Notes: generated by a model not told the origin, from the sequence alone. Positions 1 to 7,709 are shown, numbered from the stretch's first letter. The stretch is 15,357 nucleotides of DNA from CAYVFC01 sp964450715 (GCA_964450715.1 CAYVFC010000176.1:1-15357); one strand, 5' to 3'. Program-made: numbers and translations.

Positions 1-101
1 TGCGCTCCGCCGACGCGCCCGGTCTCGTATCGTTTATTTTGCGGTGCCTCGTAAGTGATCGAAATCATTCAGAATCGGATCTCAAGCGCGGTAAACTCGG
101 G

Positions 102-2261
102 CTACGAATTGTCGATACCTTTCGAGAAGTCGATCTTGTCGACCCACTTCGGATAGTCGATGAGCGGATTGCGGTTGCCCTGAACCTCGAAGATGGCCTC
201 GTTTCTGTGCCGCTCGTAGGTGTCGGGCTTCGCTTGTTTGGCCCAGCGCTTGAGCATCTCGATTTCTTGCGGGCCGTATATCGCCTTTTTTACCCACCCC
301 GGGTGGGCGATCAGAAAGTACAGGGTAGCCCGAGCCACGATGGGCCGGTTATTGGCCGGCATGAAGGCATCGCCGTGGCGCCTTCCCGCCGGGGCAATGT
401 ACGGGGGCAGGTCCGGCGGGCCCTCTACTCCCTGACCGGTGAGATCTCGATAGGGCCGGTTGCTGCGATAGAGGTTTGCCTGGCCGTCGGAGGCAAAGAT
501 GTGGTGCAGGTCGGCGACGCCGGCCGTCCGCTTGTCGAACCACGACTGGCAGACCACGTGCTCGCATTCGAGGAAATCGCTGTTGCGATAGCGCCGGGGT
601 AGCAGCTCCCTGAATCCCATGCTCCTGAGCAGGTCGTTCAGCATCAGCTGCTCGGGCGAGATCAGGGCGCCCGTGTATATGCACTTCAGCATCCGGTTCG
701 GCTGCAGGTCGACATAGGTGTAGAGATGCGCGCGCGCGCGGTCGTAGGCGTTGCTCTCCAGGTTCATCGTCCGCTCGAGCCCCTCCAGCTCTGTCGGATA
801 TTCGCTGACGACGTCGAAGGTATCGCCGAGCAAGGCGCTGAGCCGTTCAAAGGCCCCATCGGGCCCCAGATTTTCCATCTCCCCATCGAGGTTCTGGTAG
901 TACCTCTCCTTGCGTATTTTGACCTCGTTATCCGAGGGAAAGTAAGAATCCTCCCTGCGCGCCTGCAGGTGAGCGAGGGCGCGCGCCGCGCTCCGGTCGG
1001 AATCCATCTCGTCGCTGTAGATCTCGTACCTGTTGTCCCTCGGTGAGTCGTACAGCGTACCCGGTCCACCACCACCACCACCACCACCGTCGCCGCCGCT
1101 CGCGGTGACGATCGGCCTGCCGCCCGCGCCGCCCACGTTGATGATGATACTCACCGGCGACGACGCTCCGGCCGGGGCAAACGTCTCGGACGGCGCCTCG
1201 GCGCGAGCAACCTCGGGCGGGCGGCGGTCGAGCACGTCCACCAGCAGGCTCCTGCCTTTTTGCGGTATCCCGCTTCGCTTGTTCCGCAACCACTCCAGGA
1301 TCCTGTCGACGCGAATCCCCTCGTTGATATTGAGCGTCTTGCTCCCGGCACCCGGAGCGCCCGCGCCCAGGATCCGCCTGTAGATCTGGATCTCCTCCTG
1401 ATCGGTGACCTCGGTATACCCGTGGTGAACGGCGATGACCTCCCACTCGTCATTGAATACGGGGGAGCCGCTCGAGCCGTGTTCCGTATCCGTCAGGTAG
1501 TGCACGTATCTGTTCTCGGAATGGACCAGGAAGTTCTGCCGCAGAGAGACCCTCTTGGGTTGCCCCTCGGGGTGATGAATGATGTTGACCCGCTCGAAAT
1601 CGCGATAGGTGCCATCGTCGTCCAGAAGCGTTGTCCAGCCGAAGGCCTGCACCTTTTCCTGGCGTTGATTGAGCGGTTCCACCGCCACCACGGTCACGTC
1701 CAGCTCTTCCCTGTCGCTGGTCAGGAAGAGCTCGTTCGGCGCGAAGCGGAATTCGATCGGTGCCACGATTCCCCCTTCGTCCGAGGTCGCGTAGCCGAAC
1801 TGAACCAGGTTTTCCCTGGCCGCGTTTTCGTCCGGTAAGACGTGGTTGTTGGTGACCATGACCCTGGGCGAGACCATAAAACCGGTACCGTTAGCCCCGC
1901 GTCCTCTCTCGAACACGATACGACCGACACAGCTGGCTACCCGCGATCCCTGGTGCACGAACCGGATCGGCATGATCTCGCTCGTGCCGACCATGGCCTC
2001 GTGCACCCGCCGCCGCGTCTCCTGGATCTTCTCCTCGTCCTCCCGGGCTTTTTCCAGCTCGAAGCTCTTCTGAACCATCTGCGCCGCTTCGAAATACCCC
2101 TGCCGCGCCAGTCGAGGCGCGATCTGAGCTCGTACGCTTTCGATGTCGAGTAAATCCCCTTTCAAAAACTTTTCCGTATCCTCCAGCCGTTGCTTCTTCG
2201 TCTCGGCTACCCGAGCGCCGATCTCGTCTCTTACCTTTTGCACCACTTCCGGATTTATCAT
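102..2261 (-). CDS. trypsin-like serine protease fused to Endonuclease I family nuclease
   Basis: A 719-residue protein with two enzymatic domains and no signal peptide, so it is probably cytoplasmic. Residues 1-90 are charged and helical, possibly coiled coil. Residues about 95-285 form a trypsin-like protease with the whole triad visible: His140 in TNNHV, Asp188 in LDVTVV and Ser264 in GSSGSP. Residues 378-401 are a glycine-rich linker with eight consecutive Gly. Residues about 500-705 match Endonuclease I: CEHVVCQSWF (His568), DLHHIF (His586/His587), a following N-x4-SN element and the family ending QGNRNPLIDYP. The start at 2261 is chosen because AGGGAAGGAAG lies just upstream and the family-like sequence begins there; a longer in-frame start at 2372 would add an Arg-rich, unlikely leader. 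The protease resembles those found fused to non-specific nucleases in other bacteria. A suicide or defence effector that the protease releases or activates is an inference. The domain calls are firm; the role is not. Confidence 0.9.
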   Translation of the reverse strand: MINPEVVQKVRDEIGARVAETKKQRLEDTEKFLKGDLLDIESVRAQIAPRLARQGYFEAAQMVQKSFELEKAREDEEKIQETRRRVHEAMVGTSEIMPIRFVHQGSRVASCVGRIVFERGRGANGTGFMVSPRVMVTNNHVLPDENAARENLVQFGYATSDEGGIVAPIEFRFAPNELFLTSDREELDVTVVAVEPLNQRQEKVQAFGWTTLLDDDGTYRDFERVNIIHHPEGQPKRVSLRQNFLVHSENRYVHYLTDTEHGSSGSPVFNDEWEVIAVHHGYTEVTDQEEIQIYRRILGAGAPGAGSKTLNINEGIRVDRILEWLRNKRSGIPQKGRSLLVDVLDRRPPEVARAEAPSETFAPAGASSPVSIIINVGGAGGRPIVTASGGDGGGGGGGGPGTLYDSPRDNRYEIYSDEMDSDRSAARALAHLQARREDSYFPSDNEVKIRKERYYQNLDGEMENLGPDGAFERLSALLGDTFDVVSEYPTELEGLERTMNLESNAYDRARAHLYTYVDLQPNRMLKCIYTGALISPEQLMLNDLLRSMGFRELLPRRYRNSDFLECEHVVCQSWFDKRTAGVADLHHIFASDGQANLYRSNRPYRDLTGQGVEGPPDLPPYIAPAGRRHGDAFMPANNRPIVARATLYFLIAHPGWVKKAIYGPQEIEMLKRWAKQAKPDTYERHRNEAIFEVQGNRNPLIDYPKWVDKIDFSKGIDNS

Positions 2262-2659
2262 GGCTTCTTCCTTCCCTCTTCCCCGTCCGGCCCGCCGACT
2301 TCGTCGATGCCTAGCACTCGGTCGCGTTTTTTGTTGACAGCACCGGTCGCGCGCTGCGATTCGGGTTCGCAATTGCTAGAGCGCACCCCCTTCGGAAGAA
2401 AGCTTATACCTCGGGCAACACCCCGGCAGTCAAGCGCGGCGAGGAACGTTTTGCCGCGACCCGTTCCGCCGGGGTCGAAGGCCGCGCCGAAAAACGGAGC
2501 CGCCGACATCATCCCGGGGGGCTCGTGATCATACACAAGTTGCATTCCGCTAGCTGCGAGCGTGAAGGAGAAGGACAAATAAAGAGCTGAAATTTTGAGG
2601 TCGAGGGTAGAAGAACGGTCCGGTACTGATATACGATTCCGGTCACGGGAGGTGCGCCG
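2262..2659. other. divergent intergenic spacer
   Basis: This 398-bp stretch separates the minus-strand protease-nuclease from the plus-strand redox cluster and must hold the promoters of both. I see a candidate promoter for the leftward gene at 2403-2433. The stretch 2570-2600 is AT-richer than its surroundings and could be a promoter region for the rightward genes, but no well-spaced -35/-10 pair is visible there. No credible small gene was found. The long antisense reading frame that runs into it from the right is a GC-codon shadow of the next gene. Confidence 0.6.
2403..2433 (-). promoter_or_regulatory. candidate sigma-70 promoter for the protease-nuclease gene
   Basis: On the minus strand TTGACT (2433-2428) and TATAAG (2408-2403) each match five of six consensus bases. 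The spacer is 19 bp, which is longer than the usual 17. Transcription would start near 2396 and leave a leader of about 135 nt before the start codon at 2261. This is a motif match only. Confidence 0.35.
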
Positions 2660-3682
2660 GTGGCCGAGCTCAACTACGATCCGGGGGTCTGCGCGAGCTG
2701 CGCGACCGTCGACTGCCTGAGGCAGTGCCAGTACCTCGATTTCACCGAAGGGGAGGCGGAGCGGGAACGGGACCTCTTGCTCCGCGGGGAGAGGGCCGCG
2801 GTGCTGGAGCGGTGCGCTACCTGCTACGCTTGCGAGGAGTACTGTCCCCACGGCAACCACCCCTTCTACCGCATCGTGGATCTGCAGGAGAAGCACGGGA
2901 TTCTGCCCGCCCCCCGGCCCGTCACCGAGCAGCAGATCCGGATGATGGCGCCACGCGGGAGGCTGGGGCCGGCGGAGCTGACCCGGCCGGTGGTGAACCT
3001 GTGCGCCTTCAACGCTCTGGCCGGATCTATCCAGGGCAAGCTCTACCAGGGGGCGAGCACCATCGGCGGCAACGATATCTTCTGCAACATCATGTGGCTG
3101 CACTTCGGCAGAAGCTCGGTGATCCGCCAGCGCTTGCCGCTGGTGATCGAGAACATCTGGAAGCACTACCTGGAGCCGAACGGCATCGACGAGCTGGTGT
3201 GCTTTCACGACGAGTGTTATGGGACCTATACCCAGCTGGCTCCGGCCTACGGCATCGAGGTGCCCTTCAAGCCCGTGCACCTCTTCGAGTACCTGCACGG
3301 GCGCCTGCTTGAGCTGAGTGCGGAGATACACCCATTGAACCAGAAGATCGCCTACCAGCGCCCCTGCTCTTCGCGGCTGGTGCCGGAGACCGAGCTCTGG
3401 CTGGATAGAATCTTCGAGCTGATCGGCGTGCAGCGCGTGGAGCGGAAGTATGACCGCGAGAACGCCCTCTGCTGCGCCACCGCCATCCGGGCGCTGCAGC
3501 GGGACCCGGTGGCGGACGACCTGCAGGAGCGAAACCTCGACGACATGGTCGCCGCGGGCGCCGAGTACTGCGTCTTCAACTGCCCGGCCTGCTTCTTCTC
3601 GCTGACGGAGATGGTGGCCGAGCGGGGGCTCTTTCCCATCTTCCTGAGCGACCTCTGTCGCAAGGCGCTGGGTGAGGGGTAG
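2660..3682 (+). CDS. Fe-S protein, HdrB/HdrD-like (cysteine-rich CCG family) with N-terminal 2[4Fe-4S] domain
   Basis: A 340-residue soluble electron-transfer subunit. The N-terminus has two [4Fe-4S] ligand sets: Cys11, 14, 19, 23 and Cys52, 55, 58, 62 (the last followed by Pro). The C-terminal half resembles the cysteine-rich CCG domains of heterodisulfide reductase and glycolate oxidase Fe-S subunits. The second CCG unit has Cys236, Cys271-Cys272 (read as CCA instead of CCG) and the pair Cys308-x2-Cys311. The first is less regular, with Cys115, a single Cys142, and Cys181-x4-Cys186. The GTG start at 2660 follows GGGAGGTG at 2648-2655. It is the first gene of the redox cluster and its stop is 7 bp before the FAD oxidase gene, so the two products probably form a complex. 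The electron donor and acceptor cannot be read from the sequence. Confidence 0.85.
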   Translation: MAELNYDPGVCASCATVDCLRQCQYLDFTEGEAERERDLLLRGERAAVLERCATCYACEEYCPHGNHPFYRIVDLQEKHGILPAPRPVTEQQIRMMAPRGRLGPAELTRPVVNLCAFNALAGSIQGKLYQGASTIGGNDIFCNIMWLHFGRSSVIRQRLPLVIENIWKHYLEPNGIDELVCFHDECYGTYTQLAPAYGIEVPFKPVHLFEYLHGRLLELSAEIHPLNQKIAYQRPCSSRLVPETELWLDRIFELIGVQRVERKYDRENALCCATAIRALQRDPVADDLQERNLDDMVAAGAEYCVFNCPACFFSLTEMVAERGLFPIFLSDLCRKALGEG

Positions 3683-3689
3683 GGCGATC

Positions 3690-5087
3690 ATGGTAGACGA
3701 AAAGAACATCGAGGCGGTGCGGCAGCGGCTTCAGGAGATCGTGGGCGAGCGATACGTCTCCGACTGCGCCGAGGAGCGGTTCATCTACTCGCGCGACATG
3801 GGCACCATGGAGCCGAGCGCGCCGGATTTGGTGGTGATGCCGGGGTCGACCGAGGAGGTCAGCCGGGTGGTGGCGCTGGCGAGCCGTGAGAAGCTCCCGC
3901 TCTCGCCGATGGGCGGCGGGCTGACGCTCTCCGGCATCTGCCGGCCGCTGCGGGGCGGCATCGTGCTCGACATGAAGCGGATGAACCAGATTTTAGAGGT
4001 AAACGAGGTCAGCAGCTATGCCCTGGTCGAGGCCGGCGTCTCGCAGGGGATACTGCAGGCCTATCTCAAGAAGCACTACCCCGGGCTCAAGCACTCCATC
4101 CCCGACTCGCCGCCCATCGCCACCATCGGCGGCAACGTGCTCATCCACGGTTCGGGCCACCTCTCGGCCTCGGGCGGTTTTCACTCCGAGATGCTCAACG
4201 GCCTGGAGGCGGTGCTGCCCACCGGCGAGGTGGTCCGGGCGGGCTCCTGCGCGGCCAGCGATTACTGGTTCTCGCGCGCGCCGCTGCCCGACCTGGCGGG
4301 GCTGTTCGTGGGCTGGACCGGCACTACCGGGGTGGTGACCCGGCTCGCCATCAAGCTCTATCCCAAACGTTCGCTCGACGACGTTCGCGTCTTCGTCACC
4401 GAGGATCCGGCGCTCGCGCCCGACCTGATCCGTCGGCTGGGGCAGACCCAGGTGGCCGAGGACATTACCGTGGCCATGTCGCAGCGCCCGGAGTGGCTGC
4501 GCGGCTTCCAGATGTTCATAGTCAACTTCGGCGCCGACAGCAAGCGGGAGCTGCTGCTCAAGCGGGACCTGTTGACCGAATCGGTTAAAAAATACATCGA
4601 TGATAAGGTGGGGGGCTTCATGCCGCTTCCAGGCATCATGAAGGGGCGATTTTTGGAGGCGCCCAACAAGTCGCTCTCGCTCTTCGCCGACTCGCGGCAG
4701 GGGGGAGGCTTCGAATACGTGGGCGCCATCATGCCGCTCGAGCTCTTTGCCGAGGCCTGTCGCGCCGGCGTGGAGATCGCAGAGCGCCACGGCCTGCCCT
4801 ACACCATGGGGGCACGGGTCATCGGCCCGGGCCACTGCATGATGTTCTTCTACGCCTATCCCTTCAACCGGGCCGACCCGGCTGACGTGAAGAACGCCCA
4901 GCGGGCGCTGGAAGAGAGCAACGAAAGCGCGCTCGGGTTGGGCGGCATCCCCTGGAAGGCCGAGGCGCCCGCGCAGAAGCAGATCATCGAGCGGATGGAG
5001 CCCAACACCTTCGCGCTGATGAACCGGATCCGGGCCGCGCTCGATCCGAACGGCATCATGAATCCGGGCAACTGGGAGCGGGACTGA
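3690..5087 (+). CDS. FAD-linked oxidase, GlcD-like (PCMH/VAO family)
   Basis: A 465-residue flavoprotein of the vanillyl-alcohol oxidase/GlcD superfamily. Residues about 40-226 are the FAD-binding PCMH domain, with PDLVVMPGSTEEV, the PMGGGLTLSG loop at 73-82, and IGGNV followed by GSGHLSASGG near 146-163. Residues about 230-465 are the FAD-oxidase C-terminal domain, ending with the typical LDPNGIMNPGNW at 451-462. Known members oxidise 2-hydroxy acids, phenols or related alcohols; the substrate here is unknown. The ATG at 3690 is preferred to an in-frame GTG at 3672 because AGGG stands 5 bases before it and the upstream codons would overlap the previous gene. The stop overlaps the next start in TGATG, which implies translational coupling. 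It lacks its own Fe-S ligands, so electrons most likely pass to the two flanking Fe-S proteins. Confidence 0.88.
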   Translation: MVDEKNIEAVRQRLQEIVGERYVSDCAEERFIYSRDMGTMEPSAPDLVVMPGSTEEVSRVVALASREKLPLSPMGGGLTLSGICRPLRGGIVLDMKRMNQILEVNEVSSYALVEAGVSQGILQAYLKKHYPGLKHSIPDSPPIATIGGNVLIHGSGHLSASGGFHSEMLNGLEAVLPTGEVVRAGSCAASDYWFSRAPLPDLAGLFVGWTGTTGVVTRLAIKLYPKRSLDDVRVFVTEDPALAPDLIRRLGQTQVAEDITVAMSQRPEWLRGFQMFIVNFGADSKRELLLKRDLLTESVKKYIDDKVGGFMPLPGIMKGRFLEAPNKSLSLFADSRQGGGFEYVGAIMPLELFAEACRAGVEIAERHGLPYTMGARVIGPGHCMMFFYAYPFNRADPADVKNAQRALEESNESALGLGGIPWKAEAPAQKQIIERMEPNTFALMNRIRAALDPNGIMNPGNWERD

Positions 5088-6241
5088 TGGAGCACCGGGA
5101 GATCCTGCACCGCTGTTTCCGCTGCGGCTACTGCAAGCTGCCGGGCGGCTACCAGGACATCAACTGCCCTTCCTACCAGGCGGTTCGCTTCGAGACTTTT
5201 TCCCCGGGAGGGCGCATGTGGCTGCTCAGGGCCTTTCTGGACGGGGAGATCGCAGCCAGCGCCCGTCTCTCGGAGATCCTCTTCTCCTGCGCGGCCTGCG
5301 GCAACTGTACCGAGCACTGCGCCTTCCCCAAGTTCAAGGACCGCCTGCTGGAGGCTTTCACCGCGGGGCGCGGCGCGCTGATCGAGACGGGCTCGCTGCC
5401 GGCCGCGGTCAAGAAGGTGTTCGAGTCGGCGTACGGTTACGGCAACGCCTTCGGTTTTTCGAGGGAAGAACGCGCCAGGTGGGCCGAGGGGCTGGATCTC
5501 GAGCCTTTCGACGGACAGGAATACCTGCTGTATATCGGGTGCGAGGGCTCCTTTGACGAGCGCGGCCAGAAGATGGCGCGGGCGCTGGCCGGCCTGCTGC
5601 GCGCTTGGGGCGTATCTTTCGGCGTGCTGGGCCAGCGGGAGCAGGACGACGGCAACGAGATCCGGGCCATGGGGGAGTCGGCGTTGTTCGAGCACCTGGC
5701 GAAGCAGAACATCGAGGCGTTTCAGCAGGCCGGCGTTCGGAAGATCATCGCACTTTCGCCGCATGCCTACCACGCGTTCAAGAATGCCTACCCCTGGCTG
5801 GGCGGCGCCTTCCAGGTGCTGCACTACGGTCAGCTGTTGCAGCAGCTGGCGGCCGGGCGCGTCCTCGGCGCTTCCGTCCAGCCGCTGAAGGTGACCTTTC
5901 ACGATCCCTGCTACCTGGGCCGGCACAACCGCGAGTACGAGGCCTGTAGGCAGCTGATCCGCGCGCTGCCCGGCATCGAGCTGGTCGAGATGGACCGGGT
6001 CAGGGCCGATGCGCTCTGCTGCGGCGGGGGAGGGGGCAACTTCTACACCGGGATGTTAGCGGGCGGCAGCGACAGCCCCTCGCGGGTCCGGGTACGGGAG
6101 GCCGCGCAAACCGGCGCGTCGCTGCTGGCGGTGGCCTGCCCCGTTTGCGGCAAGATGCTCGACGACGCGGTTCGCGCCGAGCAGATGGAAGAGAGGCTCC
6201 GGGTACTGGATCTGGCGGAGCTGGTCACCTCGCGGCTGTAG
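5087..6241 (+). CDS. Fe-S electron-transfer protein, GlcF/HdrD-like, with a degenerate first CCG domain
   Basis: A 384-residue protein with the layout of GlcF, HdrD and DsrK: two N-terminal [4Fe-4S] sites, then two cysteine-rich domains. Ligands are Cys10, 13, 16 and 27, then Cys68, 71, 74 and 78. The second cysteine-rich domain is complete: Cys275 in HDPCYLGRHN, Cys311-Cys312-Gly followed by a glycine run, and CPVC at 351-354. The first keeps Cys152 (YIGCEGS) and the fold-typical sequence, but where the family has CCG it reads Asp187-Asp188-Gly189, and where it has CPHC it reads SPHA at 224-227. It therefore probably cannot bind a non-cubane cluster at that site. The start codon overlaps the stop of the FAD oxidase by one base. 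The likely role is to accept electrons from the oxidase and pass them to a quinone, thiol or ferredoxin-type partner; the acceptor is unknown. Confidence 0.88.
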   Translation: MEHREILHRCFRCGYCKLPGGYQDINCPSYQAVRFETFSPGGRMWLLRAFLDGEIAASARLSEILFSCAACGNCTEHCAFPKFKDRLLEAFTAGRGALIETGSLPAAVKKVFESAYGYGNAFGFSREERARWAEGLDLEPFDGQEYLLYIGCEGSFDERGQKMARALAGLLRAWGVSFGVLGQREQDDGNEIRAMGESALFEHLAKQNIEAFQQAGVRKIIALSPHAYHAFKNAYPWLGGAFQVLHYGQLLQQLAAGRVLGASVQPLKVTFHDPCYLGRHNREYEACRQLIRALPGIELVEMDRVRADALCCGGGGGNFYTGMLAGGSDSPSRVRVREAAQTGASLLAVACPVCGKMLDDAVRAEQMEERLRVLDLAELVTSRL

Positions 6242-6321
6242 CCGCCGATGCGAGGCGCGCGGGAGCGGGGTGGCGATTTCCCCGTGCCTACCTTACAGTG
6301 CTGCGTAACCAGGAGGGTGCC

Positions 6322-7521
6322 ATGGCAGAAGCGAAGATTTCCGATTCCCGCCAGAAGAGGCTCAAGAAACTGCTGAAGATGATGAACGAGCAGAACCAGC
6401 GCTTCATCCCCATCGCTCCGCCGCTGGTGGAGATGATGGACATGACGACCACCGACGAGGAGCTGGGCTATCTGCTGAAGATGGGCAAGGGCCTATACAC
6501 CAGGGAGCAGGCGGCCGTCCTCGGCGGCATGCCCGCCGAGCGCTTCGATCCCTTGTTCGACACCATGCTGCGCAAGGGGCTTCTGCACGCCGAGATCGAC
6601 CGCGCCGGCAAGCAAAAGTACCGCCTCAACGCCATCGCCGTGGGTTGGTACGAGGCCATGATGCATTACATGATGGGAAGGCCCGGGGAGCAGGAGTTCT
6701 CGCAGAAGTGGCACGAGTACTTCGCCTTCTTCAAGAAGCTGAACCGGTACAACGTCGAGCCCTTTCGCTCGCTGCAGAATGCGGTGGTGCGCCGCTTGCT
6801 CAAGCCGAGCCAGGACGCCGCCATCATGGACCCGGCCATCCTGGGGAAGAAGAAGACCAAGAGCATCCCCATCAACGCCGAGGTTTCGGCCTCCGATACG
6901 CGCGCCTATCCCACCTTCTACGTCAACCAGCTGGTCGAGGAGTACGGCGATCAAGACGCCATCGCCGTCTTTCCCTGCGTCTGCCGGCACGGAAGCGAGC
7001 TGTTAGGTTCCACTTGCATGGACAAGATGCCCCGGGACTCCTGCGTCGCTTTCGGGGAGATGGCCATGGCCTGGGTCGACTGGGGATACGGAAGGAAAAT
7101 ATCCAAGAGCGAGGCCCTGGACATCCTCAAGGAGGTGCGCGACCGCGGAGCGGTTCACTCGATCATCCACGAGCGCGACGACGAGCGGCTACCGGTGATG
7201 GCGATCTGCAACTGCTGCTGGGATTGCTGCGGCATCCTCAAGTCCTACAACATGGGGGCCATACCGCTGAAGTACAGAAGCCACTACCTGGCTCGTATTA
7301 AGGCCGATGCCGACTGCAAGGCCTGCGGGGTGTGCGAGCGTTTCTGTCCGACCACCGCCATCTCGGCCAGCAGCGGCAAGGCGAGCCTGAACAGCGACCT
7401 CTGCATCGGTTGCGGGCAGTGCGCCTTTCAGTGCAAGGACGACAACATCGAGCTGGTCCCGTTGGAGCGCGAGGTCTTCCTGCCCACGCTCACCCCCTCG
7501 CAGGCCCGGATCAAGGCCTGA
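6322..7521 (+). CDS. 4Fe-4S protein with winged-helix-like N-terminus, cysteine-cluster domain and C-terminal 2[4Fe-4S] ferredoxin
   Basis: A 399-residue protein. Residues about 55-110 look like a winged-helix segment (YTREQAAVLGG, a recognition-type helix, then KGLLHAEIDRAGKQKYRL). The middle has conserved-looking cysteines: FPCVCRHG (219, 221), Cys232, Cys241, and the dense motif CNCCWDCC at 296-303. The C-terminus is a two-cluster ferredoxin: Cys332, 335, 338, 342 and Cys361, 364, 367, 371. Proteins with this CxCR / CNCC / ferredoxin layout occur in anaerobes beside redox enzymes, and their exact function is unsettled. The ATG at 6322 follows a strong AGGAGG at 6311-6316. It lies 80 bp after the GlcF-like gene; a weak 5-bp GC hairpin (6266-6284) in the gap lacks a T-tract, so read-through is likely. 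A ferredoxin-like partner or redox-sensing role in the same complex is inferred. Confidence 0.85.
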   Translation: MAEAKISDSRQKRLKKLLKMMNEQNQRFIPIAPPLVEMMDMTTTDEELGYLLKMGKGLYTREQAAVLGGMPAERFDPLFDTMLRKGLLHAEIDRAGKQKYRLNAIAVGWYEAMMHYMMGRPGEQEFSQKWHEYFAFFKKLNRYNVEPFRSLQNAVVRRLLKPSQDAAIMDPAILGKKKTKSIPINAEVSASDTRAYPTFYVNQLVEEYGDQDAIAVFPCVCRHGSELLGSTCMDKMPRDSCVAFGEMAMAWVDWGYGRKISKSEALDILKEVRDRGAVHSIIHERDDERLPVMAICNCCWDCCGILKSYNMGAIPLKYRSHYLARIKADADCKACGVCERFCPTTAISASSGKASLNSDLCIGCGQCAFQCKDDNIELVPLEREVFLPTLTPSQARIKA

Positions 7522-7566
7522 CCGTACTTTTCGTCTGGCGTCGGTGCGACCCCTTCCGTGTCATTT

Positions 7567-7651
7567 CGACCTTTCTGTCACTCCGACCTTTCTGTCACTC
7601 CGACCTTTCTGTCACTCCGACCTTTCTGTCACTCCGACCTTTCTGTCATTT
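7567..7651. repeat. 17-bp tandem repeat array
   Basis: Four identical head-to-tail copies of CGACCTTTCTGTCACTC start at 7567, 7584, 7601 and 7618. A fifth copy at 7635-7651 ends in ATTT instead of ACTC. A looser 20-bp relative (7547-7566) precedes them and also ends TCATTT. The fifth copy runs directly into the left arm of the adjacent palindrome, so the array looks like amplification of that element's terminal sequence. Confidence 0.95.
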
Positions 7652-7709
7652 CGACCGGAGGGAGAAATCTCTTGGACGACGGAGATCTCTCACTTCGTTC
7701 GAGATGACA
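7644..7709. repeat. 66-bp imperfect palindrome (MITE- or REP-like hairpin element)
   Basis: The left arm 7644-7671 (starting TGTCATTTCGACC) and right arm 7682-7709 (ending TTCGAGATGACA) are 28 bp each, pair with about five mismatches, and are separated by 10 bp. The sequence matches a type of dispersed element with TGTCAT...ATGACA termini and an AAATCTC core that is common in many bacterial genomes. As RNA it could form a long stem and might end or stabilise the redox-cluster transcript. There is no T-run, so terminator function is uncertain. Confidence 0.8.

Noticed and set aside
2595..2635. Sigma-70 promoter TTGAGG...TATACG before the redox cluster
   Set aside because: The hexamers are 29 bp apart, far from the workable spacing, so no promoter is called there.
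2258..3709. Long antisense open frame of 483 codons opposite the first redox gene
   Set aside because: It mirrors GC-rich codon use of the plus-strand gene, has an Arg/Leu/Gly/Val-rich product with no family pattern, and no ribosome binding site. The plus-strand frame has clear Fe-S motifs.
4856..5926. Antisense open frames across the FAD oxidase and GlcF-like genes, including 3993-4835
   Set aside because: Both are shadows of well-supported plus-strand genes with conserved motifs; the antisense translations lack any recognisable domain.
6266..6284. Intrinsic terminator between the GlcF-like and wHTH-ferredoxin genes
   Set aside because: The stem is only 5 bp with a 9-base loop and no T-tract; the genes are better read as one operon.
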